Assembly: GCA_031394045.1 (NCBI GenBank)
Contig: JANMWN010000339.1
Location: 1 to 8,422, forward strand
Direction: 5' to 3'
Source of the DNA: JANYIP01 sp031394045
GTDB lineage: Bacteria; Actinomycetota; Actinomycetes; Prado026
DNA: 8,422 nt
A program made the translations under genes and the position numbers. Under the pieces are notes generated by a model. It did not search any database. It was not told the DNA's origin and was given only the letters and a program-made list of their open reading frames with translations. Of the stretch, positions 1-5,750 are shown in pieces (within the stretch, counting starts at the first letter, position 1; every line of letters begins with the position of its first letter).

Positions 1-882
1 CGAGCCGACCTGGTCGGCTGCGGTGACCACGTCGTGCCGGCACTCGGGGTGGACCAGTACCTGGACGCCGGGGAGCCGTTCGCGGACCTCGCGTACCGAG
101 TCGAGCGTGAACCGTCCGTGCACCGAGCAGTGCCCCCGCCACAGGATCATCTTCGCGGCCCGCAGCTGCTCGACGGTCAGGCCGCCGCCCGGCTTGTGCG
201 GGTCGAAGACGACGCAGTCGTCCAGGGACAGGCCGAGCTGGAGCACGGCGGTGTTGCGGCCGAGGTGCTGGTCGGGCATGAACAGGACCTTGTCGCCCTG
301 CTCGAACGCCCACCGCAGGGCCCGCTCGGCGTTGGACGACGTGCACACCGTGCCGCCGTTACGTCCGGTGAACGCCTTGATCGCTGCGGTGGAGTTCATG
401 TACGTCACCGGGACGGTGCGGTAAGCGACCCCCGCGTCGGCGAGGACGTCCCACGCATCCTCGACCTGGCCGATCCCTGCCATGTCTGCCATCGAGCAGC
501 CGGCGGCGAGGTCGGGCAGGATTACCTGCTGCTGCGGGCTGGTCAGGATGTCGGCGCTCTCGGCCATGAAGTGGACGCCGCAGAACACGACGTAGTCGGC
601 CTCCGGCCGGGCCGCGGCATCGCGCGCCAGCTTGAACGAGTCGCCGGTGACGTCGGCGAACTGGATCACCTCGTCCCGCTGGTAGTGGTGGCCCAGCACG
701 AACAACCGCTCGCCGAGGGTCGCCTTCGCCGCGGCGGCCCTGGCCACCAGGTCGGGGTCGGACGCGGGCGGGAGGTCGCCGGGGCACTGGACGCCGCGCT
801 CGGAGTCGCGGTCCTGGCCCCTGCCGAGCAGGAGCAGGTCGATGGGCTGTGCTGCTCCGGAGATGCTGCTGACGCTGGTCAC
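1..882 (-). CDS. nadA: Quinolinate synthase NadA (partial, C-terminus beyond left edge)
   Basis: NadA condenses iminoaspartate with dihydroxyacetone phosphate to give quinolinate in de novo NAD synthesis; it is a cytosolic [4Fe-4S] enzyme. The 294 visible residues carry the family's signature blocks: GHHYQ (64-68), CGVHFMAE (101-108), LPDLAAGCSMAD (122-133), YMNSTAAIKA (161-170), CTSSNA (180-185), FMPDQHLGRNT (201-211), GHCSVH (250-255) and HPEC (278-281). Cys101 and Cys252 align with two of the three cluster ligands; the third should lie beyond the edge. I chose GTG at 882-880, preceded by AGGTGG, because the frame is closed by TGA at 918-916 and no other ATG/GTG/TTG lies between. The first 40 or so residues are poorly conserved, so a slightly later start is possible. 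It is divergent from the glycerate kinase gene. In many actinobacteria nadB and nadC follow nadA, which would place them left of the window. Identity is certain; the start less so. Confidence 0.96.
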   Translation of the reverse strand, partial: MTSVSSISGAAQPIDLLLLGRGQDRDSERGVQCPGDLPPASDPDLVARAAAAKATLGERLFVLGHHYQRDEVIQFADVTGDSFKLARDAAARPEADYVVFCGVHFMAESADILTSPQQQVILPDLAAGCSMADMAGIGQVEDAWDVLADAGVAYRTVPVTYMNSTAAIKAFTGRNGGTVCTSSNAERALRWAFEQGDKVLFMPDQHLGRNTAVLQLGLSLDDCVVFDPHKPGGGLTVEQLRAAKMILWRGHCSVHGRFTLDSVREVRERLPGVQVLVHPECRHDVVTAADQVGS

Positions 883-946
883 GATCCACCTAGGGCAGGA
901 GAAGACGTCCGGCAGTCATCGTCCCACGGTGCGTACGGTGAGGCCT
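883..946. promoter_or_regulatory. Divergent promoter region between nadA and glycerate kinase gene
   Basis: These 64 bases separate two divergent starts, so promoters for both genes should lie here or reach into the coding ends. On the plus strand TACGGT (934-939) fits an actinobacterial TAnnnT -10 box lying 7 bases before the ATG at 947, which would give a nearly leaderless mRNA. The overlapping GGTGAGG (937-943) could instead be a Shine-Dalgarno sequence. I see no convincing -35 box and no clear promoter for nadA. Confidence 0.4.
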
Positions 947-1975
947 ATGCGCGTCCTGATCGCCCCCGACTGCTTCACCGGCACCATGACCGCACCTGAG
1001 GCGGCTGAGGCGATCGCGGCCGGCTGGCTGCGCAGCGATCCCGGCGCCGTCCTCGATCTCGCGCCGCTGTCGGACGGCGGACCAGGGTTCGTCGAGGTCC
1101 TGCACCGGTCGACCGGGGGACGGCTCGTGACCGTCCAGGTCACCGGCCCGCTCGGGGACACGGTGCCGGCGAGCCTCCTGTTCTCCGACGACGGCACCGC
1201 GTACCTCGAGGCGGCGGCCGCGTGCGGGCTGGCGCTGGTGCCGGTCGGCGCGCGGCGACCCGTCGAGGCGTCGACCGCCGGCGTCGCCGATCTGCTCGCT
1301 GCGGCACTGGACGAGGGCGCCCGGCGCGTCGTCGTCGGGGTGGGAGGCACCGCCTCGACCGACGGAGGGCGCGGCTGCTTCGACCGCCTCGGAGGCGTGG
1401 GCAGCCTTCCGGCAGACGTCGAGCTGCTCGTCGCCACCGACGTCGACAACCCGCTCCTCGGCGGCAACGGCGCCGCGATCGTGTACGGACCGCAGAAGGG
1501 CGCCGACCGGGGTCAGGTCGCCCTGCTCGAGGAACGCATGGCCGCGTGGGCGGCGCTGTCCGCGGGCAACGCGGAGGCGCCGGGCGCGGGGGCCGGCGGC
1601 GGCCTCGGCTACGGCCTGATGCTGCTGGGCGGACGCAGGGTCTCCGGCGTGCAGACCGTGCTCGATGCCGTCCACCTGGAGGAACGCGCCGCCGCCGTCG
1701 ACCTCCTGCTGACCGGCGAGGGGTCCTTCGACGGCACCTCCTTGCAGGGCAAGGTGCCGCGCGGCGTCGCCTGGGTGGCGCAGCGCACCGCCCGTCCGTG
1801 CGTGGTTCTGGCCGGGCGGGTCCTGGTCGGCCGCCGGGAGTTCGCGGCGGCGGGAATCGACGCGGCGTACTCGGTCGAGGAGGTGGCCGGGTCGCTCGAG
1901 GCCGCGAGGGCCGAGCCGGCCGCGCGGCTGGCCGACCTCGCCGAGCGGGTCGCACGCAGCTGGACACCGCGCTAG
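947..1975 (+). CDS. Glycerate kinase family protein (Rv2205c-like)
   Basis: This 342-residue protein belongs to the GarK/GlxK-type glycerate kinase family, which phosphorylates D-glycerate with ATP in the cytosol. Visible family motifs are the N-terminal APDCFTGTMTA (6-16), LSDGGPGF (41-48), GVGGTASTDGG (131-141), TDVDNPLLG (164-172) followed by GPQKGA (181-186), the glycine-rich GAGAGGGLGYG (213-223), and LLTGEGSFDGTSLQGKVP (254-271). Family members often start APDSFKGSLS; here the segment reads DCFTGTMT, as I recall for the actinobacterial Rv2205c branch, whose true substrate is less certain. ATG at 947 is chosen because homology starts exactly there and GGTGAGG (937-943) precedes it; an in-frame ATG at 842 would run into nadA and adds unrelated residues. 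The gene ends in a hairpin that spans its stop codon. It lies 138 bases before erpA on the same strand, a pairing also seen in M. tuberculosis. Confidence 0.9.
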   Translation: MRVLIAPDCFTGTMTAPEAAEAIAAGWLRSDPGAVLDLAPLSDGGPGFVEVLHRSTGGRLVTVQVTGPLGDTVPASLLFSDDGTAYLEAAAACGLALVPVGARRPVEASTAGVADLLAAALDEGARRVVVGVGGTASTDGGRGCFDRLGGVGSLPADVELLVATDVDNPLLGGNGAAIVYGPQKGADRGQVALLEERMAAWAALSAGNAEAPGAGAGGGLGYGLMLLGGRRVSGVQTVLDAVHLEERAAAVDLLLTGEGSFDGTSLQGKVPRGVAWVAQRTARPCVVLAGRVLVGRREFAAAGIDAAYSVEEVAGSLEAARAEPAARLADLAERVARSWTPR

Positions 1976-1984
1976 CTGCTGTGC
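1952..1984 (+). terminator. Hairpin across the glycerate kinase stop codon
   Basis: The arms GCACGCAGCT (1952-1961) and AGCTGCTGTGC (1974-1984) are complementary except for one bulged base, with a 12-base loop. The TAG stop (1973-1975) lies at the start of the 3' arm. No T-run follows, which is common for actinobacterial terminators. It may reduce read-through into erpA; a chance stem in GC-rich DNA is possible. Confidence 0.4.
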
Positions 1985-2113
1985 CTGCTCCGGCCGGCTC
2001 AGCGGATGTGTCACCATGGAACACGGTGCGTACCCCGGGTGTTGTGCCCGTCGTACGAGCTGGATTCAGCACAGCACGCCCGCACACCTCAGAGACTTCA
2101 GGGAGTCGTAGCC
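1976..2113 (+). promoter_or_regulatory. erpA: Intergenic region upstream of erpA
   Basis: This 138-base gap has room for an erpA promoter and 5' leader. A 7-bp near-perfect dyad, CACCATG (2012-2018) and CACGGTG (2022-2028), with one mismatch and a 3-base centre, could be a small operator. AGGGAG (2100-2105), 8 bases before the ATG at 2114, is a good ribosome binding site and argues for that start over in-frame GTG codons further upstream. I cannot identify a clear -10/-35 pair. Confidence 0.35.
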
Positions 2114-2464
2114 ATGACGATCCAGGACGAGACCGTGACCGACGGGATCCTCCTCACGGACACCGCCGCGACCAAGGTCAAGGCGCTGCTCGACCAGGAG
2201 GGTCGTGACGACCTCGCGCTGCGCATCGCTGTCCAGCCCGGTGGCTGCTCCGGCCTGCGCTACCAGCTCTTCTTCGACGAGCGGTCACTCGACGGCGACA
2301 TCGTCAAGGACTTCGGCGGCGTGAACGTCGTCGTGGACCGGATGAGCTCGCCCTACCTCGCCGGCGCGTCGATCGACTTCGTCGACACGATCGAGAAGCA
2401 GGGCTTCACCATCGACAACCCCAACGCCGGCGGCTCGTGCGCGTGCGGCGACTCGTTCCACTGA
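2114..2464 (+). CDS. erpA: Iron-sulfur cluster insertion protein ErpA (A-type carrier)
   Basis: This 116-residue HesB/IscA-family protein is an A-type carrier that accepts an Fe-S cluster from the assembly machinery and passes it to apo-enzymes in the cytosol. The three conserved cysteines are present: Cys45 in PGGCSGLRY (42-50), and Cys109 and Cys111 in the C-terminal GGSCACGDSF (106-115). Length is typical of the family, and the N-terminal LTDTAATKVKALL helix matches. The ATG at 2114 is supported by AGGGAG 8 bases upstream; a longer reading from GTG at 2006 would add 36 residues with no family similarity. It corresponds to M. tuberculosis Rv2204c in position and family. NadA in this window is an Fe-S protein and so a possible client, which is inference. 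A large hairpin follows the gene. Confidence 0.95.
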   Translation: MTIQDETVTDGILLTDTAATKVKALLDQEGRDDLALRIAVQPGGCSGLRYQLFFDERSLDGDIVKDFGGVNVVVDRMSSPYLAGASIDFVDTIEKQGFTIDNPNAGGSCACGDSFH

Positions 2465-2642
2465 TCTTGTGGCGACCGGGACCGCGAGACCCAGGTCCAC
2501 GTAACGGCCAGTAGTCGTCCGAGGCGATTCCCCGCAGGGGGGTCGCCTCGACGCATGTCCGGACGACAGACTGGCTCGAGCCCACGACCGCGCAGACGGT
2601 CACGTCCAGCAATGGGCGCCGGGGCGCGGAAGGGATCGGGCC
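2465..2642 (+). other. Intergenic region between erpA and the RCC1-like gene
   Basis: This 178-base stretch holds a nested inverted repeat (2508-2574, listed separately) and then 68 bases leading to the RCC1-like start. GGAAGGGA (2628-2635), 7 bases before the ATG at 2643, is a good ribosome binding site. I find no small ORF with coding character and no clear promoter boxes. Confidence 0.5.
2508..2574 (+). terminator. Nested inverted repeat: strong hairpin inside an outer stem
   Basis: The core is a 13-bp stem, GAGGCGATTCCCC (2521-2533) with GGGGGGTCGCCTC (2537-2549), which has two G-U pairs and a 3-base loop. Around it the arms CCAGTAGTCGTCC (2508-2520) and GGACGACAGACTGG (2561-2574) pair as 5 + 7 bp around a small internal loop. 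Bases 2550-2560 are left as a 3' bulge. A competing extension pairs CGTC (2516-2519) with GACG (2550-2553). Position just after erpA suggests a terminator without a T-run. If transcribed from upstream of 2508 it would also form a structured leader for the RCC1-like gene. Structure is directly visible; function is inference. Confidence 0.65.
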
Positions 2643-3797
2643 ATGCACTCGCGAACCCGCTTCCGTACGCTGTCCTCGCTGTCGGCGCTCACGGTGGCGC
2701 TCGCGATCACGGCGGCAGCCCCGGGCACCGCCCTCGCCGCCTCGAGCGGCATCGCCTGGACCGTAGGCGCCGGGATCAACGGGCAGCTCGGCACCGGCTC
2801 CACCTCCAACCGGGCCGCCTTCGGTGCGGTGACCGGCCTGACCCAGGTGATTGCTGTCTCCGGCGGCCGCGAGCACGTGCTCGCCCTCGATGACACCGGG
2901 CACGTATGGGCCTGGGGCGACGGCTCGAAGGGGCAGATCGGCGATGGCGGCATCGTCGACAGGCTGGTCCCGACCCAGGTGCCCGGCATCTCCACCGCCG
3001 TCCAGGTCGCGGCGGGCCATTACCACTCGCTCGCGCTGCTGGCCAACGGCACCGCAAAGGCCTGGGGGTACAACAGCTTCGGGCAGCTCGGTGACGGTAC
3101 GACCGCGCGGCGTACCAGACCGGTGACCGTCTCCGGCCTGACCGACCTGGTCGAGTTGGCCGGCGGCCGTGACCTCAGCCTCGGCCTCAAGAGCGACGGC
3201 ACCGTGTGGGCCTGGGGTCTGGACACCTCGGGTCAGCTCGGCGACGGGGGCAGCACCAACCGGTCGACCCCGGTACGGGTGCTCGGCCTGGCCTCGGTGG
3301 TGCACATCTCGGCCGGCCGGGACCACGGCCTCGCCGTCAAGGGCGATGGCACCGTCTGGGCCTGGGGCCTGAACAGCTCGGGTCAGGTCGGCGACGGGAC
3401 CAAGGTGGCCCGGCACACGCCGGTGAGGGTGCTCGGCGTCTCGGGCGCCGTCGACGTGGCCTCGGGTGCGGACCACAGCCTGGCGCTCCTGGCGGATGGG
3501 TCGGTCATGAGCTGGGGCGAGGACGGTCGTGGCCAGCTGGGCGACGGCAAGATCACCGACCGGGCGACGGCCGCAACGGTGGCCGGGCTTCCGGCGATCG
3601 CCAGCCTGGACTGCGGCCGTGACCACGTGCTCGCCGTCACGACGACCGGTCAGCTGTGGGTGTGGGGCTTCGACGACGCGGGGCAGCTCGGTGACGGCAG
3701 CACGGCCAACCAGCTGACACCGGAGCAGATTCCGGGGATCAGCAACGCCGTGATGGCTGCTGGCGGACGCAACTACACGGTGCTGCTCCGCTCGTAG
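2643..3797 (+). CDS. Secreted RCC1-repeat seven-bladed beta-propeller protein
   Basis: This 384-residue protein has a Sec-type signal peptide: basic residues (Arg4, 6, 8), a hydrophobic core at 10-26, and a likely cut after ALA (30-32) or Ala33. Residues 35-384 are exactly seven 50-residue RCC1-like repeats. The recurring GQ(L/I/V)G is at 47, 97, 147, 197, 247, 297 and 347, usually within VWAWGxxxxGQLGDG, and each repeat also has a GRDHxLAL-like strand. The first repeat lacks its WG (reads TVGAGINGQLGTG), and the C-terminal GGRNYTVLLRS can close the ring. RCC1 folds are binding scaffolds; here the partner is unknown and the role is extracellular or cell-surface. No transmembrane helix, sorting motif or catalytic domain is seen. 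GGAAGGGA 7 bases before the ATG supports the start. It sits between erpA and adenosine kinase, flanked by stem-loops, so it is probably its own transcription unit. The only cysteine is Cys324. Confidence 0.9.
   Translation: MHSRTRFRTLSSLSALTVALAITAAAPGTALAASSGIAWTVGAGINGQLGTGSTSNRAAFGAVTGLTQVIAVSGGREHVLALDDTGHVWAWGDGSKGQIGDGGIVDRLVPTQVPGISTAVQVAAGHYHSLALLANGTAKAWGYNSFGQLGDGTTARRTRPVTVSGLTDLVELAGGRDLSLGLKSDGTVWAWGLDTSGQLGDGGSTNRSTPVRVLGLASVVHISAGRDHGLAVKGDGTVWAWGLNSSGQVGDGTKVARHTPVRVLGVSGAVDVASGADHSLALLADGSVMSWGEDGRGQLGDGKITDRATAATVAGLPAIASLDCGRDHVLAVTTTGQLWVWGFDDAGQLGDGSTANQLTPEQIPGISNAVMAAGGRNYTVLLRS
2745..3794 (+). repeat. Seven tandem 150-bp coding units (RCC1 repeats)
   Basis: The mature part of the RCC1-like gene is seven in-frame units of exactly 150 bases with no insertion or deletion between units. 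The motif Gly-Gln recurs at codons 47, 97, 147, 197, 247, 297 and 347. Units 4 and 5 are most alike in protein (both contain TPVRVLG and GDGTVWAWGL). DNA identity between units is only partial, so this is a diverged array rather than a recent expansion. Confidence 0.9.
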
Positions 3798-3804
3798 CAC
3801 CGTG
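3776..3804 (+). terminator. Perfect 9-bp inverted repeat across the RCC1-like stop codon
   Basis: CACGGTGCT (3776-3784) and AGCACCGTG (3796-3804) are perfect complements. Two further pairs, one of them G-U, can close inside them, leaving a 7-base loop. The TAG stop (3795-3797) sits at the base of the 3' arm. There is no T-run. It is a plausible terminator separating the RCC1-like gene from adenosine kinase. Confidence 0.5.
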
Positions 3805-3877
3805 CGGTTCCGAGGTTCCAGCATGCCGGGCACGTAGGCTTCTGGTACTGGTCGTCCCCGTCGCTAAGGAGCCCGTC
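3798..3877 (+). promoter_or_regulatory. Upstream region of adenosine kinase gene
   Basis: This 80-base gap follows the RCC1-like hairpin. It holds a short direct repeat GGTTCC (3806-3811 and 3814-3819), a weak TAGGCT (3835-3840) that fits a TAnnnT -10 box without a clear -35 partner, and AAGGAG (3866-3871). The last is a strong ribosome binding site 6 bases before the GTG at 3878 and fixes that start. Confidence 0.35.
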
Positions 3878-4864
3878 GTGCGCGTCGCCGTCACCGGATC
3901 GATCGCCACCGACCACCTGATGACGTTCCCGGGTCGGTTCTCCGACTCGCTGGTGGCCGACAAGCTCGACAAGGTCTCGTTGTCCTTCCTGGTCGACGAC
4001 CTGGACATCCGGCGCGGTGGCGTCGCAGCCAACATCGCCTTCGGCATGGGGGTGCTCGGGCTGCGTCCCTTGCTGGTCGGCGCCGTTGGCCCCGACTTCG
4101 CCGACTACCGCTCGTGGCTCGAGCGGCACAACGTCGACACCGGCTCGGTCCACGTCTCCGGCGTACGCCACACGGCTCGCTTCGTGTGCACCACCGACCT
4201 GGACCAGAACCAGATCGCGTCGTTCTACCCCGGCGCGATGAGCGAGGCCAGGGAGATCGAGCTCGGCCCGGTCGCCGAGCGCGTGGGCGGTCTCGACCTC
4301 GTCGTGGTCGGCCCCAACGACCCCGAGGCGATGATCAGGCACACGCAGGAGTGCCGTTACCGCGGCTTCGCCTTCGCTGCCGATCCCTCGCAGCAGCTCG
4401 CTCGGATGACCGGCGAGGAGATCCGCTCGTTGGTGGACGGTGCGGCGTACCTGTTCACCAACGAGTACGAGGCTGCCCTCACCGAGCAGAAGACGGGCTG
4501 GACGTCCGGCGACATCCTCGATCGCGTCGACATGCGGGTGACCACGCTGGGGGCCAAGGGCGCGATGGTCGAGCGCAAGGGTGACCCGGCGATCTACGTC
4601 GACTGCCCCGACGAGGAGCGCAAGGCCGACCCCACCGGGGTGGGGGACGCCTTCCGGGCCGGCTTCCTGGCCGGAGTCGCCTGGGGCCTGCCGCCCGACC
4701 GGTCCTGTCAGATCGGGTCGCTGCTGGCCACCTTCGTGATCGAGACGATCGGGACCCAGGAGTACGAGGTCACCCAGCGCAACTTCCTGGGTCGCATCGC
4801 CCAGGCCTATGGCGACGCCGCTGCGGCGGACATCGAGCCGCACCTGACCACCGCACGACACTGA
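3878..4864 (+). CDS. adoK: Adenosine kinase-type PfkB carbohydrate kinase (AdoK-like)
   Basis: This 328-residue ribokinase/PfkB-family protein strongly resembles M. tuberculosis AdoK (Rv2202c, 324 residues), which phosphorylates adenosine to AMP in purine salvage. Shared segments recalled from that protein include VTGSIATDHLM (5-15), KVSLSFLVDDL (32-42), GVLGL/GVLGG near 58-62, IASFYPGAMSEAR (113-125), FAADPSQQLAR (166-176), GAAYLFTN (188-195) and TDPTGVGDAFRAGFL-like residues 250-264. The Gly-Gly pair (47-48) and Asp257 in DPTGVGDAF are the PfkB signature 1 glycines and catalytic base. The GTG start is fixed by AAGGAG 6 bases upstream. Its TGA stop shares CTGA with the apparent first codon of aat, so the two are probably co-transcribed. 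Related PfkB kinases use other nucleosides or sugars, but the close match to AdoK makes adenosine the best guess. Confidence 0.92.
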   Translation: MRVAVTGSIATDHLMTFPGRFSDSLVADKLDKVSLSFLVDDLDIRRGGVAANIAFGMGVLGLRPLLVGAVGPDFADYRSWLERHNVDTGSVHVSGVRHTARFVCTTDLDQNQIASFYPGAMSEAREIELGPVAERVGGLDLVVVGPNDPEAMIRHTQECRYRGFAFAADPSQQLARMTGEEIRSLVDGAAYLFTNEYEAALTEQKTGWTSGDILDRVDMRVTTLGAKGAMVERKGDPAIYVDCPDEERKADPTGVGDAFRAGFLAGVAWGLPPDRSCQIGSLLATFVIETIGTQEYEVTQRNFLGRIAQAYGDAAAADIEPHLTTARH

Positions 4865-5526
4865 GCCCGCCCCCGGGTCCGCCGGTCGGCGACGACGACC
4901 TGGTCGGCGTCGGGCTGGACCTCGAGGCGGAGACGCTCGTCAACGCCTACCGCAGCGGGGTGTTCCCGATGCGCCTCGAGGGTCGTCGCGGCCCGCTCGG
5001 CTGGTGGTCGCCCAACCCGCGAGGAGTCCTGCCGCTGGACGGCATGCGGGTGACCCGGTCGCTTCGGATCTCGAGCCGGCACTTCGACGTGACCGTCGAC
5101 CAGGACTTCGAAGGGGTGATGGCCGGCTGCGCCGACAAGAAGCGCCCCGCCGGCTGGATCGGCAAGGACTTCGCCGTGGCGTACGCCCGCCTCCATCATC
5201 TCGGCTACGCGCACAGCGTCGAAGTGCGCGGCAAGGACGACGGGGAGCTGGCTGGCGGGCTGTACGGCATCAGCCTCGGGGGGCTGTTCGCGGGGGAGTC
5301 GATGTTCCACCGCCGGACCGACGCCTCCAAGGTAGCCCTGATGGCCCTGGTCGAGATGATGACGTCGGACGGTGCGCAGGGCCGGCTGCTCGACGTCCAG
5401 TGGACCAACCCGCACCTGCGTACGCTCGGCGCCGTCGACATCTCGCGCTCGCTCTACCTCGAGCGGCTGGCCTCGGCGCTCGAGCTGCCGTCCCCGTCCG
5501 CCTTCGTGCGCAGCCGTACGACGTAG
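4861..5526 (+). CDS. aat: Leucyl/phenylalanyl-tRNA-protein transferase Aat, apparent CTG start
   Basis: Aat moves Leu or Phe from charged tRNA to proteins with N-terminal Arg or Lys, marking them for ClpS/ClpAP-type degradation; it acts in the cytosol. Family features are DLVGVGLDLEAETLVNAYRSGVFP (13-36, like the E. coli LLALGGDLS...AYQRGIFPW block), LGWWSPNPRGVLP (46-58), WIGKDFAVAYARLHHLGYAHSVEV (99-122), GLYGISLGGLFAGESMF (133-149), ASKVAL (155-160) and LLDVQWTN (176-183). In the last, Asp178 and Gln180 match E. coli Asp186 and catalytic Gln188. The start is problematic: GTG at 4960 (residue 34) would remove the conserved N-terminal block, and no ATG, GTG or TTG lies in frame between about 4670 and 4960. 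CTG at 4861 overlaps the adenosine kinase stop as CTGA and gives 221 residues, a normal length. No clear Shine-Dalgarno precedes it, so translation would rely on coupling. The 3' end overlaps tusA by 73 bp in convergent orientation. Confidence 0.9.
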   Translation: MSPPPGPPVGDDDLVGVGLDLEAETLVNAYRSGVFPMRLEGRRGPLGWWSPNPRGVLPLDGMRVTRSLRISSRHFDVTVDQDFEGVMAGCADKKRPAGWIGKDFAVAYARLHHLGYAHSVEVRGKDDGELAGGLYGISLGGLFAGESMFHRRTDASKVALMALVEMMTSDGAQGRLLDVQWTNPHLRTLGAVDISRSLYLERLASALELPSPSAFVRSRTT

Positions 5527-5750
5527 GCGGTACCCCCTCCAGCCGCCGGCGACGTGCTGACCAGCAGATGCCCCTGCAACCGGCACCAGGCAGGGACGTC
5601 GGTCGCAGCCGCCACGTCGTCGGCCAGCAGCCTGACCTCGTGACCAGGCGGCGACCGGCGCGCCGCGCGCTGCAGCTCGATCACCGGCATCGGGCAGAGC
5701 AGGCCCCGCGCGTCGACCACCTCGACGTCGCTCGCCTCGACGTCGCTCAT
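5454..5750 (-). CDS. TusA-family sulfurtransferase (sulfur carrier)
   Basis: This 98-residue protein is a TusA/SirA-like sulfur carrier. It should accept persulfide sulfur on the single motif cysteine, Cys19, in the family's CPxP motif (LLCPMPVIEL, 18-27), and pass it to a further acceptor in the cytosol. The fold elements match: a first strand VEVVDARG, the helix after CPMP, VRLLADD (39-45) and a last strand YVVRLRT (76-82). Roughly the last 14 residues (DGDGSS...) extend past the usual end and come from DNA that encodes the aat C-terminus on the other strand. The ATG lies in an ATGA overlap with the upstream cysteine desulfurase stop, so translation is probably coupled and the desulfurase is the likely sulfur donor. 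The final acceptor cannot be told from the sequence. Confidence 0.9.
   Translation of the reverse strand: MSDVEASDVEVVDARGLLCPMPVIELQRAARRSPPGHEVRLLADDVAAATDVPAWCRLQGHLLVSTSPAAGGGTAYVVRLRTKADGDGSSSAEASRSR
5458..5484. terminator. Inverted repeat inside the aat-tusA convergent overlap
   Basis: CTCGAGCG (5458-5465) and CGCTCGAG (5477-5484) are perfect 8-bp complements with an 11-base loop. They lie within the 73 bases that encode the ends of both aat and tusA, 2 bases from the tusA stop codon (5456-5454). With no intergenic space between the genes, this is the only visible candidate for a bidirectional terminator. The arms also encode Leu-Glu in both places in Aat, so chance is possible. Confidence 0.4.

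Noticed and set aside
842..946. Earlier in-frame start for the glycerate kinase
   Set aside because: It would overlap nadA and add 35 residues with no similarity to the family; homology begins at the ATG at 947.
34..999. Plus-strand ORF of 321 codons across nadA
   Set aside because: It is antisense to NadA, whose motifs are continuous on the minus strand from 882 to the edge.
890..2017. Long minus-strand ORFs antisense to the glycerate kinase gene (also 1140-2087) and a plus-strand one at 1222-2208
   Set aside because: Their translations are low-complexity Arg/Ala/Pro/Gly-rich with no family motif; they are open only because stops are rare in GC-rich DNA. The 947-1975 frame carries the family motifs.
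925..2033. Identical 12-mer CACGGTGCGTAC upstream of the glycerate kinase gene (925-936) and erpA (2022-2033)
   Set aside because: Distance to the start codons differs greatly (10 versus 80 bases), and by rough estimate shared 12-mers are expected by chance in a GC-rich window of this size, so I do not call it a shared operator.
2745..3794. Tandem 150-bp period considered as a non-coding repeat or mobile array
   Set aside because: Units are in frame, differ mainly in a way that keeps RCC1 motifs, and are fully explained by the propeller protein.
2406..3833. 475-codon minus-strand ORF covering the whole RCC1-like gene
   Set aside because: It mirrors the 50-codon periodicity of the sense gene, has no signal or domain of its own, and runs across the hairpins and the erpA end. 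The sense frame has a signal peptide, a ribosome binding site and clear repeats.
3773..4861. 362-codon minus-strand ORF antisense to adenosine kinase
   Set aside because: It is a shadow of the AdoK frame; no recognisable protein family and no ribosome binding site evidence.
4807..5586. Minus-strand ORF antisense to aat
   Set aside because: Composition is typical of antisense frames and aat motifs are unambiguous on the plus strand.
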